Positions 7,717 through 15,368 of a stretch of 21,031 bases of DNA are shown piece after piece. The position numbers and the translations under genes were made by a program. Under the pieces are notes generated by a model that did no database searches, was not told the DNA's origin, and saw only the letters and a list, made by a program, of their open reading frames with translations. The stretch is taken from contig DEBO01000033.1 in NCBI GenBank assembly GCA_002348585.1, forward strand, positions 3,467 to 24,497, in the 5' to 3' direction. Origin of the DNA: Alphaproteobacteria bacterium UBA2954 (GTDB lineage Bacteria; Pseudomonadota; Alphaproteobacteria; Puniceispirillales; Puniceispirillaceae). Every line of letters starts with the position of its first letter. Position 1 is the stretch's first letter.

Positions 7717-9938
7717 TTTAGCTGGTACCCTTCATGTCCTAACAAGTTGAATGCTTCTTCATTCTTAAATTTTATATTTAATTCTGGGATCAAAAGCTGA
7801 GAAAGATTCGGGTTTGTCTCTGAACGAACCAGTTTACTGCCATCAAAATTTTCACTTAATCGCTTACTTGAATTCGCCCCTTGTCCGACGATTAAATCAC
7901 CTGTTCGTGTCAACGAGCAGTTGAACCTTTTTATATTCGATCTTGAACCATGTGGGCTATTCGGCAATGAGAAAACTTTCACAGGAGCGTCCAATCCATT
8001 TTGCGTTTTTAACTGTCCAAACTCTACCTCGTCCAACCTTTCAAGCAACCAATTCTGCGCGTCTTTGTTTTGAAGAAGATATTTAAAATTGGCTAAATTT
8101 TCGAGAGGGATTTTCATAGACTGAAGGAGTCTTTTCATCAAAAGTTGGTCTTGTTTTTTCTTTTTTCTAAATTTCTCATGTGGACCGTGGGGAAAAGATG
8201 TTTCCCATCCTCGATGCCCATCCCAGTCACTAACCCAACCATCATTGTAATTACTTATTGCAGCAGGATGGCTTGACCCCTGTTTAAAACCAAGTCTATT
8301 AATATTTTTCCATTCCTGTTTTTGCTTAGAATTTACATCTGTTCCAAAACGAACAGTTATTCCATCCCATTTATTGCCCATAAAAGAGACATTGTAGAAT
8401 GCAACGTTAATATCGCCGTATTCTCTTGTTGCAAAATCACTAGGAATCCAATTAATAACCATTGTTTCAGCTAAAAACTGCTCCTCAGCACCTGAAGCAA
8501 AAAAATCCGTCAGGGCTTGTTGGTATTCTTTTGATATTTTTACTATATTTTCAGCTCTTTTTTCGAGCCTCTGATGCATTTTTTCTCTAGTAACTTCATT
8601 AGTAACAGCTTGTTTGCTCTCTTTATCTAACCTACTAAAGTATTTTGGGAGTTCTGTTAATCGGCGCTCAAGACTCTGGCCAGCAAGCCATTCCTTACCT
8701 TCAGGCCATCCAGCGATGTTTGGAGGGTTGAATAATGATTGGCCGAACTTTTCTGCAGCATTCACTGCCCACGAAAAATCCGTTCCATCATTGCCAGCCG
8801 TACCAAGGGTTCTAATAGTCCCAAAAATCAATTCAATTGGGCTTTTTACTAGGCTAAGTTTGTTTTTTTCATCCCAAAATTTCTTGAGACTTAAAGTAGC
8901 TTTTAATAGAGCTTTGATTTCAAACCCACTTTCTTTAAAAGCAGTCACTAAATAGGCTAAGTCTTCCTTATTTGGTTCGCTAAGTTCAACATATTCAGCG
9001 TAAAATTTGCGAGCTATAAATTCACCAAATGAAGGATGATTTGAAATCAATTCTATAAACTGTTCAATATTGGAATAATTTTTGCCGAAGGCTGAAAAAG
9101 TACCCTTTGTTACTTTAGAATTAAAAACCTGAAATTGCTCTGTAACATAGTTTATACCATGACCCGAAATAGCTTTTGCTAGGTTCTTGATATCGTTTTC
9201 GGAATAGGCTCCTTCACCTAGAGAAAATAATTCTAAGAATTCTCTGGCCAAGTTTTCATTGGGATTCTGGACAGTACTTTGTTCGTTGTTCAAGTACACT
9301 ATCATACCCGGATCATAAAAAGATGCAGTGAGAAAATATAAAGCATTACCGCTAGAATTCTTTCTTACAATCTCAAGGTGCTTTGCAAAGGAATGCGTTT
9401 GATTATAGGAATCAAATGCAACTGAAAAGTGATCTAACCAAAACAAAGCTAATCTTTCAAATTGCGGTGTTGAAGTTTCAATGATTTCTTTTGCCCAAGC
9501 AATTTCCAGAGAATTTCTAAATGTTTTTATTCTGCATGAATGCTGTTCTCGTTCCAAACCTTCTTCCATGAAACTAACCGGCGTCATTTCACTAAACCAC
9601 AATGGCATTTTAAAGCCATCAGAATGGTTCTCCAATTCAGATATGGCTTTTTCAACTGCTTGCCGTCTAGTTAAACCAATCCATTGGGAAACCCTATCTA
9701 AAGGAGCCCCAATACCTATTCTTCTTTCAAAACGAATAGCGTCAAATTTCGACAGCTTTAGGTCAAGATGGGACGAATTAAAATCACTTAAATTAAATAT
9801 TAAATCTGGTCTCTCAGCAGGTTTTTCTGTTTTTAAGTTTCCAGATGAAGAGGATATTTGACCACCTTTAAATTTTACTGCTGCTTCTGCTAATCCTGTA
9901 AAAATTAACGTGATTATGATTAATATAAAAATTTTCAA
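7713..9938 (-). CDS. DUF1800 family exported protein with long C-terminal extension
   Basis: This 741-residue protein starts with TTG at 9938, preceded by AGGGA, and has a signal peptide (hydrophobic residues 3-17, then AEAA). The DUF1800 core spans roughly residues 65-480: LALFWLDHFSVAF (163-175), FLTASFYDPGMIVYLNN (202-218), NPNENLAREFLELFSLGEG (225-243) and NPPNIAGWPEGKEWLAG (404-420). DUF1800 proteins are usually about 450-550 residues; the remaining 250 residues, containing FPHGPHEKFRKKKKQDQ, match nothing I recognise. Function is unknown, but the family is typically exported and encoded beside DUF1501, as here. The gene is AT-rich (30% GC over 8521-8580), unlike the tct genes, which suggests separate ancestry. 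Confidence 0.88.
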   Translation of the reverse strand: MKIFILIIITLIFTGLAEAAVKFKGGQISSSSGNLKTEKPAERPDLIFNLSDFNSSHLDLKLSKFDAIRFERRIGIGAPLDRVSQWIGLTRRQAVEKAISELENHSDGFKMPLWFSEMTPVSFMEEGLEREQHSCRIKTFRNSLEIAWAKEIIETSTPQFERLALFWLDHFSVAFDSYNQTHSFAKHLEIVRKNSSGNALYFLTASFYDPGMIVYLNNEQSTVQNPNENLAREFLELFSLGEGAYSENDIKNLAKAISGHGINYVTEQFQVFNSKVTKGTFSAFGKNYSNIEQFIELISNHPSFGEFIARKFYAEYVELSEPNKEDLAYLVTAFKESGFEIKALLKATLSLKKFWDEKNKLSLVKSPIELIFGTIRTLGTAGNDGTDFSWAVNAAEKFGQSLFNPPNIAGWPEGKEWLAGQSLERRLTELPKYFSRLDKESKQAVTNEVTREKMHQRLEKRAENIVKISKEYQQALTDFFASGAEEQFLAETMVINWIPSDFATREYGDINVAFYNVSFMGNKWDGITVRFGTDVNSKQKQEWKNINRLGFKQGSSHPAAISNYNDGWVSDWDGHRGWETSFPHGPHEKFRKKKKQDQLLMKRLLQSMKIPLENLANFKYLLQNKDAQNWLLERLDEVEFGQLKTQNGLDAPVKVFSLPNSPHGSRSNIKRFNCSLTRTGDLIVGQGANSSKRLSENFDGSKLVRSETNPNLSQLLIPELNIKFKNEEAFNLLGHEGYQLK

Positions 9939-10239
9939 AACTTATTTCCCTAAGTCTGGCTTACTTTTAGAACCCCCAAAGGGTTCCTCATTGTAAAACG
10001 GATTTTTAAAGTATTCATACTAGTTTTTTGCTTGATCTAGTATTGTAAATTTAAGTAGGGACACCACTCGTTTGCGCAGTTTCAACCTAAAAGGGTACTT
10101 AGGGGTAATATAGTAGCATTTGTGCTAAATACTGCCCATCGTTTACCACCTATTCCCATAGAAAAACTGGAACAAGTTGGAACAATCAGCTGTACCGCTT
10201 CATTTTACTTTTGTTTTGTTTAAGCCCAGCAAACATATT
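9939..10239. other. Intergenic stretch holding a dispersed repeat; no gene seen
   Basis: About 300 bases separate the citryl-CoA lyase stop from the DUF1800 start. Besides the dispersed repeat at 10091-10160, it holds a short GAACCC/GGGTTC hairpin (9970-9986) without a T-run and an eight-base word, TGGAACAA, repeated at a 10-base period (10168-10175 and 10178-10185). The DUF1800 promoter should lie at the low-coordinate end, but no clear hexamers were found. The segment is AT-rich and open in no frame of useful length. Confidence 0.6.
10091..10160 (+). repeat. Dispersed 70-base non-coding repeat, copy A
   Basis: This copy aligns without gaps to 17191-17260, exactly 7100 bases away in the same orientation, with 58 of 70 positions identical by hand count. 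The best-kept words are AGGGGTAATAT, TAGC, TTTGTGCT, AATACTG and CGTTTACCACCTAT. It codes for nothing. The other copy sits eight bases after a tRNA-Asp remnant, so an arm of an integration site is the favoured reading. No recognisable tRNA remnant accompanies this copy. Confidence 0.85.
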
Positions 10240-11019
10240 TTAGTTTTTTTTATATCGCCAACGATAACGAGGGGGTGTCGGACCCTTATTTCGACCACCT
10301 TGCTGCATTTGCTCGTAACCATGAGCCATCGCGCCTACTGAACGTGACAAACAGAACAATCCCCTGGCTAGTTCGGGAGAAAAGCCTAGTTCTACGTAAA
10401 TTACAGCTGTTGCCCCATCAATATTCATGGGCACCGGCTTACCTTTTATATCAGCCAGAACAGTCTCAATTTGCACTGCAATATGCATAAATTCACCGGA
10501 AACATCGCCTCTGTCACGTGCTTCTCTTACTAATGCCATTAGACGGGGGGCACGTGGATCGACAGGCTTATGAAAACGATGGCCAAACCCAGGAATATAG
10601 GGGTTGATATCCTGTCTGTATCTATTCAAATAGTTCGCAATCTTACTGGCACTTTGGTCTGGTTCCGCTACTAAATTATGCAAGAGACTCACAAATTGTT
10701 GACCTGCGCCGCCATGCACATCGTCAAGCATATGTACAGCTGTCCCCATAGCACCATTCAGCCCTAAACCGCATGTGACAGCCATTCGCGCAGCTGCGAT
10801 GGATGGAGCTTGCGGGCCGTGGTCAACTGAGGCAACAAGCGCAGCTTCAAGTAAATTGGCTTCTCCTTTAGTCGGGTTGCTTCCCCGGAGCATCAACCAA
10901 ATCATTTCTGCAAAGGACAAATTACCGATCAGATCTTGAATTGCTCTACCTCGGATATCAATACGGCCCGGCTCCATATCTATGATGGAAGTTGTCCACC
11001 AATCTGTTACATCACTCAT
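10240..11019 (-). CDS. Citryl-CoA lyase-like protein (short citrate synthase family)
   Basis: This 259-residue protein covers the catalytic part of the citrate synthase fold, much shorter than citrate synthase itself (about 380-430) and matching the length of citryl-CoA lyases, which split citryl-CoA into acetyl-CoA and oxaloacetate. Residues matching the synthase triad are His102 (DDVHGGAGQ), His147 (IPGFGHRFH) and Asp201 (MNIDGATA); VDHGPQAPS and the DPR at 154-156 are also typical. It starts inside the CoA-transferase stop codon (ATGA overlap) with AGGAGG upstream, making it the last gene of the tct operon. In this context a CoA-transferase would form the citryl-CoA (or analogue) that this enzyme cleaves. 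The exact tricarboxylate is not fixed by sequence. Confidence 0.82.
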   Translation of the reverse strand: MSDVTDWWTTSIIDMEPGRIDIRGRAIQDLIGNLSFAEMIWLMLRGSNPTKGEANLLEAALVASVDHGPQAPSIAAARMAVTCGLGLNGAMGTAVHMLDDVHGGAGQQFVSLLHNLVAEPDQSASKIANYLNRYRQDINPYIPGFGHRFHKPVDPRAPRLMALVREARDRGDVSGEFMHIAVQIETVLADIKGKPVPMNIDGATAVIYVELGFSPELARGLFCLSRSVGAMAHGYEQMQQGGRNKGPTPPRYRWRYKKN

Positions 11020-12200
11020 ATGACACCCTCCTGCCTAAACTGCTCTATCGCTTCACCATCATATCCCAGCTCGCGTAAAATTTCGTCATTATGTTCCCCA
11101 ATTAGAGGCGGAGGTGTGTCAACTGAAGCTGGCTGCCCATCGCTCTGAAACCCTGTACGCATAATAGAAATAGACTGCTGAAAACCCAGAACATTTTCGA
11201 ATTCAGCCAATAGGCCACGGTGCGCGATATGAGGATGCGCAAGAATCTCTGGCACCGTCATAACCACACCCACTGGCACACCAATAGTAGTTAGTTCAAC
11301 TTCCCATTCGAGAGCTGACTTCTTCTTAAGGTGGGGCTCGAGCGCAGTAATTAATTCATGACGATGTATTTTGCGGTTATCGCGGGTGACAAAACGGCTG
11401 TCCTCAGCTAAATGCGAACAATTAAGATGAGCAATCAAAGCCAACCACTGGCGTTCCTCATTGGCTGCAATATTGATCAGGCCGTCAGATGTCTGGAACG
11501 TTCCAGATGGCGCCGAAGTAATATTCTCATTTCCTTGCTGAGCAGGAATGACACCTCCAATAAGGTAGTTTGAAACCACCCAACCCATGGTAGTCAGCAC
11601 AGAATCGAGCATAGATACATCAACCATCTGGCCTCGGGGGCGCTTATTGAGAGCAGCAGAAATGGCCATAGCTGCTGTTAACCCACCAATTGTATCTGCC
11701 AAAGGAAAACCAACCCGCAGAGGCTCATCCTCCGGCTTCCCGGTAATGCTCATGACGCCAGATAAACCCTGAATAATTTGGTCGTATGCTGGGCGTGGGC
11801 TCAGGGGCCCAGTTTGTCCAAAGCCGGAAATTGCACAATAGATAAGCTCAGGTCTGAGTTGTTTCAATTCATCATAAGCAAGACCAAGGCGGGCCATCAC
11901 GCCTGGCCTGAAATTTTCAACAACCACATCAGCCGTTCGAACTAGCTGAAAGAAAATCTCCTTACCTTTATCAGATTTCAAATCCAGAGTTAGAGATTTT
12001 TTTCCTGCATTCTGAGCCAGAAAGGAAATACCCATCTGCGCATCGCTCAGTTGCTTATCCGCGCCAAGCTGGCGAGCCAAATCCCCTCGACCAACAGCTT
12101 CCACTTTAATGATTTCCGCGCCCATGTGTGCCAGTTGGTGACAGCAAAACGGGCCTGCCAAAACATTGGTTAGGTCGAGAACTCTTACTGCTGAAAGCAT
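11016..12200 (-). CDS. CaiB/BaiF-type (family III) CoA-transferase
   Basis: Family III CoA-transferases move CoA between carboxylic acids in the cytosol. The 394-residue length is normal. The N-terminus VRVLDLTNVLAGPFCCHQLA, the ADVVVENFRPGVMARLGL block and SGFGQTGPLSPRPAYD are diagnostic; the aspartate of PAYD (residue 140) is the expected catalytic residue. The Rossmann-like CoA region and the late PPPLIGEHNDEILRELGY are also present. The gene lies six bases after tctA and overlaps the citryl-CoA lyase gene by four, so all act together: the likely acceptor is the acid imported by TctABC, with acetyl-CoA or succinyl-CoA as donor. Substrates are inferred from context; related operons use such transferases for mesaconate, itaconate or citramalate. 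Confidence 0.9.
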   Translation of the reverse strand: MLSAVRVLDLTNVLAGPFCCHQLAHMGAEIIKVEAVGRGDLARQLGADKQLSDAQMGISFLAQNAGKKSLTLDLKSDKGKEIFFQLVRTADVVVENFRPGVMARLGLAYDELKQLRPELIYCAISGFGQTGPLSPRPAYDQIIQGLSGVMSITGKPEDEPLRVGFPLADTIGGLTAAMAISAALNKRPRGQMVDVSMLDSVLTTMGWVVSNYLIGGVIPAQQGNENITSAPSGTFQTSDGLINIAANEERQWLALIAHLNCSHLAEDSRFVTRDNRKIHRHELITALEPHLKKKSALEWEVELTTIGVPVGVVMTVPEILAHPHIAHRGLLAEFENVLGFQQSISIMRTGFQSDGQPASVDTPPPLIGEHNDEILRELGYDGEAIEQFRQEGVI

Positions 12201-12206
12201 TTATAT

Positions 12207-13715
12207 CTATCCTGAATCTAGTTCTTTTGACGCCTTCCTTGACCGCATGGCCGGCAACACAATCAGTAACACAGCAATGCCCAATAATATGGCTGTCATT
12301 GGGCGCTCCCAGATAAAGCTAACCCCATCATAAAGCTGGGTTGCACGTGAAAAATTGTCCTCCAACATCGGCCCAAGGATAAAACCTATTAAAAGTGGGG
12401 CAAGCGGGAAAGAAGCAAAACGCAAAATCGTCGCCGCAACACCTAGCCCAACGAGGAACAATAACTCTGTAGCGTTATTCTGGCCGATATATGCGCCCAT
12501 TAATGTGAAAAACAGAATAAACGGGATTAGAAAGGTGCGCGGTACCGTCAAGACTTTGGCGATGTAAGGTATTAGCGGTAGATTTAGAATTAAAAGTACA
12601 ACATTGCCAATATACATGGATATGATGACAGACCAGAAAATTTCTGGCTGATCCTGCATCAGACGCGGCCCTGGTGAGACATTCAGCGCAATCAAAGCTC
12701 CCAAAAGAATCGCAGTTGTCCCAGACCCTGGAATTCCCAGTGTCAGTAGAGGCACAAATGAACCAGTACAAGCAGCGTTATTAGCACTTTCAGGTGCCGC
12801 TAGACCTTTAACAGAGCCCTTACCAAATTCCTTTCTTTCTTCTTCTGGTGCAATATTTCGTTCAACCGCATAACCAAGAAATGAAGCGATAGTGGCGCCA
12901 GCCCCTGGCATTACACCAATCAGAAAACCTTGCAAGGACTGCCGCCCAATCACAGGAGTAATTTTTTTTGCCTCGTCTTTCGTAATGCGCAGATTTGTGA
13001 TGTCTGTTTGTTTGCTGCCTGCTTTACCAGACCGGCTGGGGTCAAGCACCAGTAACAATGTTTCAGGTATCGCAAACATCGCCATGGCTAGAGTGATAAA
13101 TCCTATACCAGACTGCAAATCCATGATGGCCATGGTAAAGCGCGGCATATTAAACTGAGCGCCCTCCCCCACTGTAGCCAGCGCGAGACCAACTACCGTC
13201 ATCAACAATGCCTTTGTCACCTGCCCAGAACCAGCAAAGGCCGCTATGGCCGAAAGGCCAACAACCATCAATGCAAAATATTCAGAAGAGTGAAATAGCA
13301 AAGCCACAGAGGCCAAAGCAGGAGCAAAAAATACCAGCAAAAGAGCCCCAACTGTGCCACCAGCAAATGAGGCTATCGCAGCGATAGTGAGAGCCTTTCC
13401 AGCCTTGCCCTGGCGAGTAAGAGGATAACCATCAAAGCTAGTAGCAACCGTAGAAGCTACACCAGGAGCATTTATTAAGATAGATGAGGTAGAGCCGCCA
13501 AAAACAGCTCCATAATATACACCAGCTAAAAGGATGAGCGCTGCAGCCGGGTCACCAATCGAAATCGCCACAGGGATCATTATTGCAATTATAGACATAG
13601 GCCCAAGACCAGGCAACATACCTATAAACGTCCCAATAATGCAGCCACCGATGACCATGAGCATATTCTTGACTGAAAGGGCGGTATACAGACCAAGCAA
13701 AAATCCTTCAATCAT
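12207..13715 (-). CDS. tctA: Tripartite tricarboxylate transporter, large permease TctA
   Basis: TctA is the 10-12 segment membrane permease of the TTT family, which imports citrate and related carboxylates with the help of a periplasmic binding protein. The 502-residue length is standard. Diagnostic stretches are IGMLPGLGPMSIIAIMIPV near residues 31-49, YGAVFGGSTSSILINAPGVA, GVMPGAGATIASFLGYAVER and LLTLGIPGSGTTAILLGALI; the paired PGxG loops form the substrate pathway in this family. It begins 11 bases after the tctB stop, with GGAAGG seven bases before ATG 13715. The position in tctC-tctB-tctA order followed by CoA-activating and lyase genes ties the transporter to tricarboxylate use. Confidence 0.95.
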   Translation of the reverse strand: MIEGFLLGLYTALSVKNMLMVIGGCIIGTFIGMLPGLGPMSIIAIMIPVAISIGDPAAALILLAGVYYGAVFGGSTSSILINAPGVASTVATSFDGYPLTRQGKAGKALTIAAIASFAGGTVGALLLVFFAPALASVALLFHSSEYFALMVVGLSAIAAFAGSGQVTKALLMTVVGLALATVGEGAQFNMPRFTMAIMDLQSGIGFITLAMAMFAIPETLLLVLDPSRSGKAGSKQTDITNLRITKDEAKKITPVIGRQSLQGFLIGVMPGAGATIASFLGYAVERNIAPEEERKEFGKGSVKGLAAPESANNAACTGSFVPLLTLGIPGSGTTAILLGALIALNVSPGPRLMQDQPEIFWSVIISMYIGNVVLLILNLPLIPYIAKVLTVPRTFLIPFILFFTLMGAYIGQNNATELLFLVGLGVAATILRFASFPLAPLLIGFILGPMLEDNFSRATQLYDGVSFIWERPMTAILLGIAVLLIVLPAMRSRKASKELDSG

Positions 13716-13726
13716 GGATAGCCTTC

Positions 13727-14215
13727 CTAACTAATGTTCAAAAATGCAGGAAAGGGAGTCATGTAAATACCGAGCACTGAGTCAACTAGATACCAGATCC
13801 CATAGCTTGCCATTCCAGATACAACAATCAGAAGTGGAAAACGACGCTCACCAAGCAGAGCCGCGCTCAAAGATAAGAATAGAAACGTCGCTGCTAAAAA
13901 ACCTAAGCTGCGTAGTGTCAGCGCATAGATAACCATTCCAGAAATTAAAGTGAGCGCATTAAAAATCTTATAGAGACGCCAGTTTTCTACGATGATATCG
14001 TCAATAATTTGCCTATCTGTTTTTTCGATGTTTATCAGCACACATAAAGCGCCAAAAACGCCAATTACAGACAGAATTTTGGGAAACGTCGATGGCCAAA
14101 CAGGATTACGCTGCAGGATCGGCGGCAACAAACCATCCATTTGAAAAAATGCTGTATATCCGTAGATCAGAAAAATGAGCGCAATAAATAGCGCCAACCA
14201 TCTGTCCAAAGCCAT
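13727..14215 (-). CDS. tctB: Tripartite tricarboxylate transporter, small subunit TctB
   Basis: TctB is the small, poorly conserved membrane subunit of the TTT transporter. This 162-residue protein has about four hydrophobic segments: near 7-25 (ALFIALIFLIYGYTAFF), 44-60, 88-105 and a longer pair at 108-150. FPKILSVIGVFGALCVL and the late GIWYLVDSVLGIYMTPFPAF fit the family, whose members are recognised mainly by size and context. The ATG at 14215 is preferred over the TTG one codon upstream because it follows GGGGG at usual spacing. It lies between tctC and tctA, separated from tctC by a 72-base gap with a hairpin. Confidence 0.88.
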   Translation of the reverse strand: MALDRWLALFIALIFLIYGYTAFFQMDGLLPPILQRNPVWPSTFPKILSVIGVFGALCVLINIEKTDRQIIDDIIVENWRLYKIFNALTLISGMVIYALTLRSLGFLAATFLFLSLSAALLGERRFPLLIVVSGMASYGIWYLVDSVLGIYMTPFPAFLNIS

Positions 14216-14228
14216 CAATTCCCCCTTT

Positions 14229-14272
14229 AAAGAAAACAGGCCACCCAGCCAACTATTGTGCTAAGCGGCCTG
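14229..14272 (-). terminator. Hairpin with T-run between tctC and tctB (attenuator or mRNA stabiliser)
   Basis: Read on the minus strand, CAGGCC (14272-14267) pairs with GGCCTG (14242-14237) around a 24-base loop that can form a further AGC/GCT pair, and is followed directly by TTTTCTTT. It lies just after the tctC stop. Such elements between a binding-protein gene and its permease genes often cause partial termination or protect the upstream message, giving more binding protein than permease; that role is inferred. Confidence 0.55.
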
Positions 14273-14287
14273 AATTAGTGGCCTAAT

Positions 14288-15271
14288 TTAAAGGAATCCA
14301 AGCTTTTTCATCAAATCACCAATTTCTTTTTCTTGGCCTTCAAGGAAGGTCATGAAATCATCACCCGGGTTGTGGATGTTTTCCCAACCGTTGCGTGCAC
14401 GCACTTCTTCCCATTCAGCTGTTTTGTACATCTTTGAGATTGCTCGCTGATAGGCTGCCAGCTTATCTTTCGGCAGACCTGGTGCAGCAAAAAAACCGCG
14501 CCAGTTCACGAAATATGTGTCAATCCCCTGCTCTTTCATGGTCTTTGCATCTGGAAAGGCTCCGACACGGTTGTTCGATGTCACACCGATAATGTTTGCT
14601 TCGCCAGCTTTGGCCATTGCTACAGCTTCAGAAAAACCCGTTGACAGGGCTTTAATCTCACCTGAAAGCAACGCGGCCATCGCTTTACCACCAGCATCAT
14701 AAGCAACATATTTCACCTCTGTCGGATTGGCTCCCGCGGCCTGCATCACCATTGCTGCAACAAGATGATCCATTCCGCCGGGCACAGAGCCACCTCCAAT
14801 TGCTACACCAGATGGATTAGCTTTATAGGCCGCTACAAGGTCTCCCATTGATTTGATATTTGAATTCGAGGGGACTACAAGTGCTGCATAATCACCAATC
14901 GTGCCTGAAACCAGCGTCAAATCACGAAAATTATGGGGAAAAACGCCTGTAAGTGAACGAATCACAATTGGTGTTGAGTTCACCATCAATGTGCCATGGT
15001 TGCTCGCAGCATTTTCAATAAGATAACCAATGGCTTTACCACCACCTCCACCAGACATATTTTCATATGAAGCAGAACCAACAAGTCCTGATTTCGTCAG
15101 CGCTTCCCCTGTTCCGCGAGCTGTGCCATCCCAGCCTCCTCCTGCGCCACCTGGAATCAGAAAGTGAATTGAGTCCACCACCTGATGACCATCCGCTATC
15201 GCCGAACCAGCTAATCCTGTTGCCAAGGTTGCCGCAAGAAAAGTTCTACGTGCAATCATCCAAGATTTCAT
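14288..15271 (-). CDS. tctC: Tripartite tricarboxylate transporter, periplasmic binding protein TctC (Bug family)
   Basis: TctC captures the substrate in the periplasm and delivers it to TctAB. The 327-residue length is normal. The N-terminus has MIARRTFLAATLATG, a hydrophobic stretch and AIADG near residue 27, a cleavable signal with a twin-arginine-like start. Typical Bug-family blocks follow: IHFLIPGGAGGGWDGTAR, where the glycine-rich loop binds the carboxylate, then GTLMVNSTPIVIR, YKANPSGVAIGGGSVPGG, and WRGFFAAPGLPKDKLAAYQ late in the protein. GGGAGG lies just before ATG 15271. It is the first gene of the five-gene operon and is divergent from the DUF1446/DUF4387 pair, so both probably share a control region at 15272-15368. 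No regulator gene is adjacent. Confidence 0.95.
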   Translation of the reverse strand: MKSWMIARRTFLAATLATGLAGSAIADGHQVVDSIHFLIPGGAGGGWDGTARGTGEALTKSGLVGSASYENMSGGGGGKAIGYLIENAASNHGTLMVNSTPIVIRSLTGVFPHNFRDLTLVSGTIGDYAALVVPSNSNIKSMGDLVAAYKANPSGVAIGGGSVPGGMDHLVAAMVMQAAGANPTEVKYVAYDAGGKAMAALLSGEIKALSTGFSEAVAMAKAGEANIIGVTSNNRVGAFPDAKTMKEQGIDTYFVNWRGFFAAPGLPKDKLAAYQRAISKMYKTAEWEEVRARNGWENIHNPGDDFMTFLEGQEKEIGDLMKKLGFL

Positions 15272-15368
15272 TTTTTCCTCCCAAAGAAAGTTAGTAATGT
15301 TAATTTATGAGTGTGTCGGGCCAGAAGTTCTTCTGCAAGTTAAAATTTTAATACAGGAATATATCAAG
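15272..15368. promoter_or_regulatory. Divergent promoter region between tctC and the DUF1446 gene
   Basis: This short region must hold the promoter of the tct operon and, if the GTG at 15369 is the true start, also that of the DUF1446/DUF4387 pair. No clear palindrome or convincing hexamer pair was found. The only firm signal is the GGGAGG ribosome site of tctC. Shared control is inferred from the divergent layout. Confidence 0.4.

Noticed and set aside
9970..9986. GAACCC/GGGTTC hairpin upstream of the DUF1800 gene as a terminator
   Set aside because: It is short, lacks a T-run on both strands and lies nearer the DUF1800 start than the end of the preceding gene.
10034..10082. A second tRNA-Asp remnant next to dispersed repeat copy A
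   Set aside because: At the position predicted by the 7100-base offset only short matches such as AGTAGGGAC remain; the similarity is no better than chance, so it was not called.
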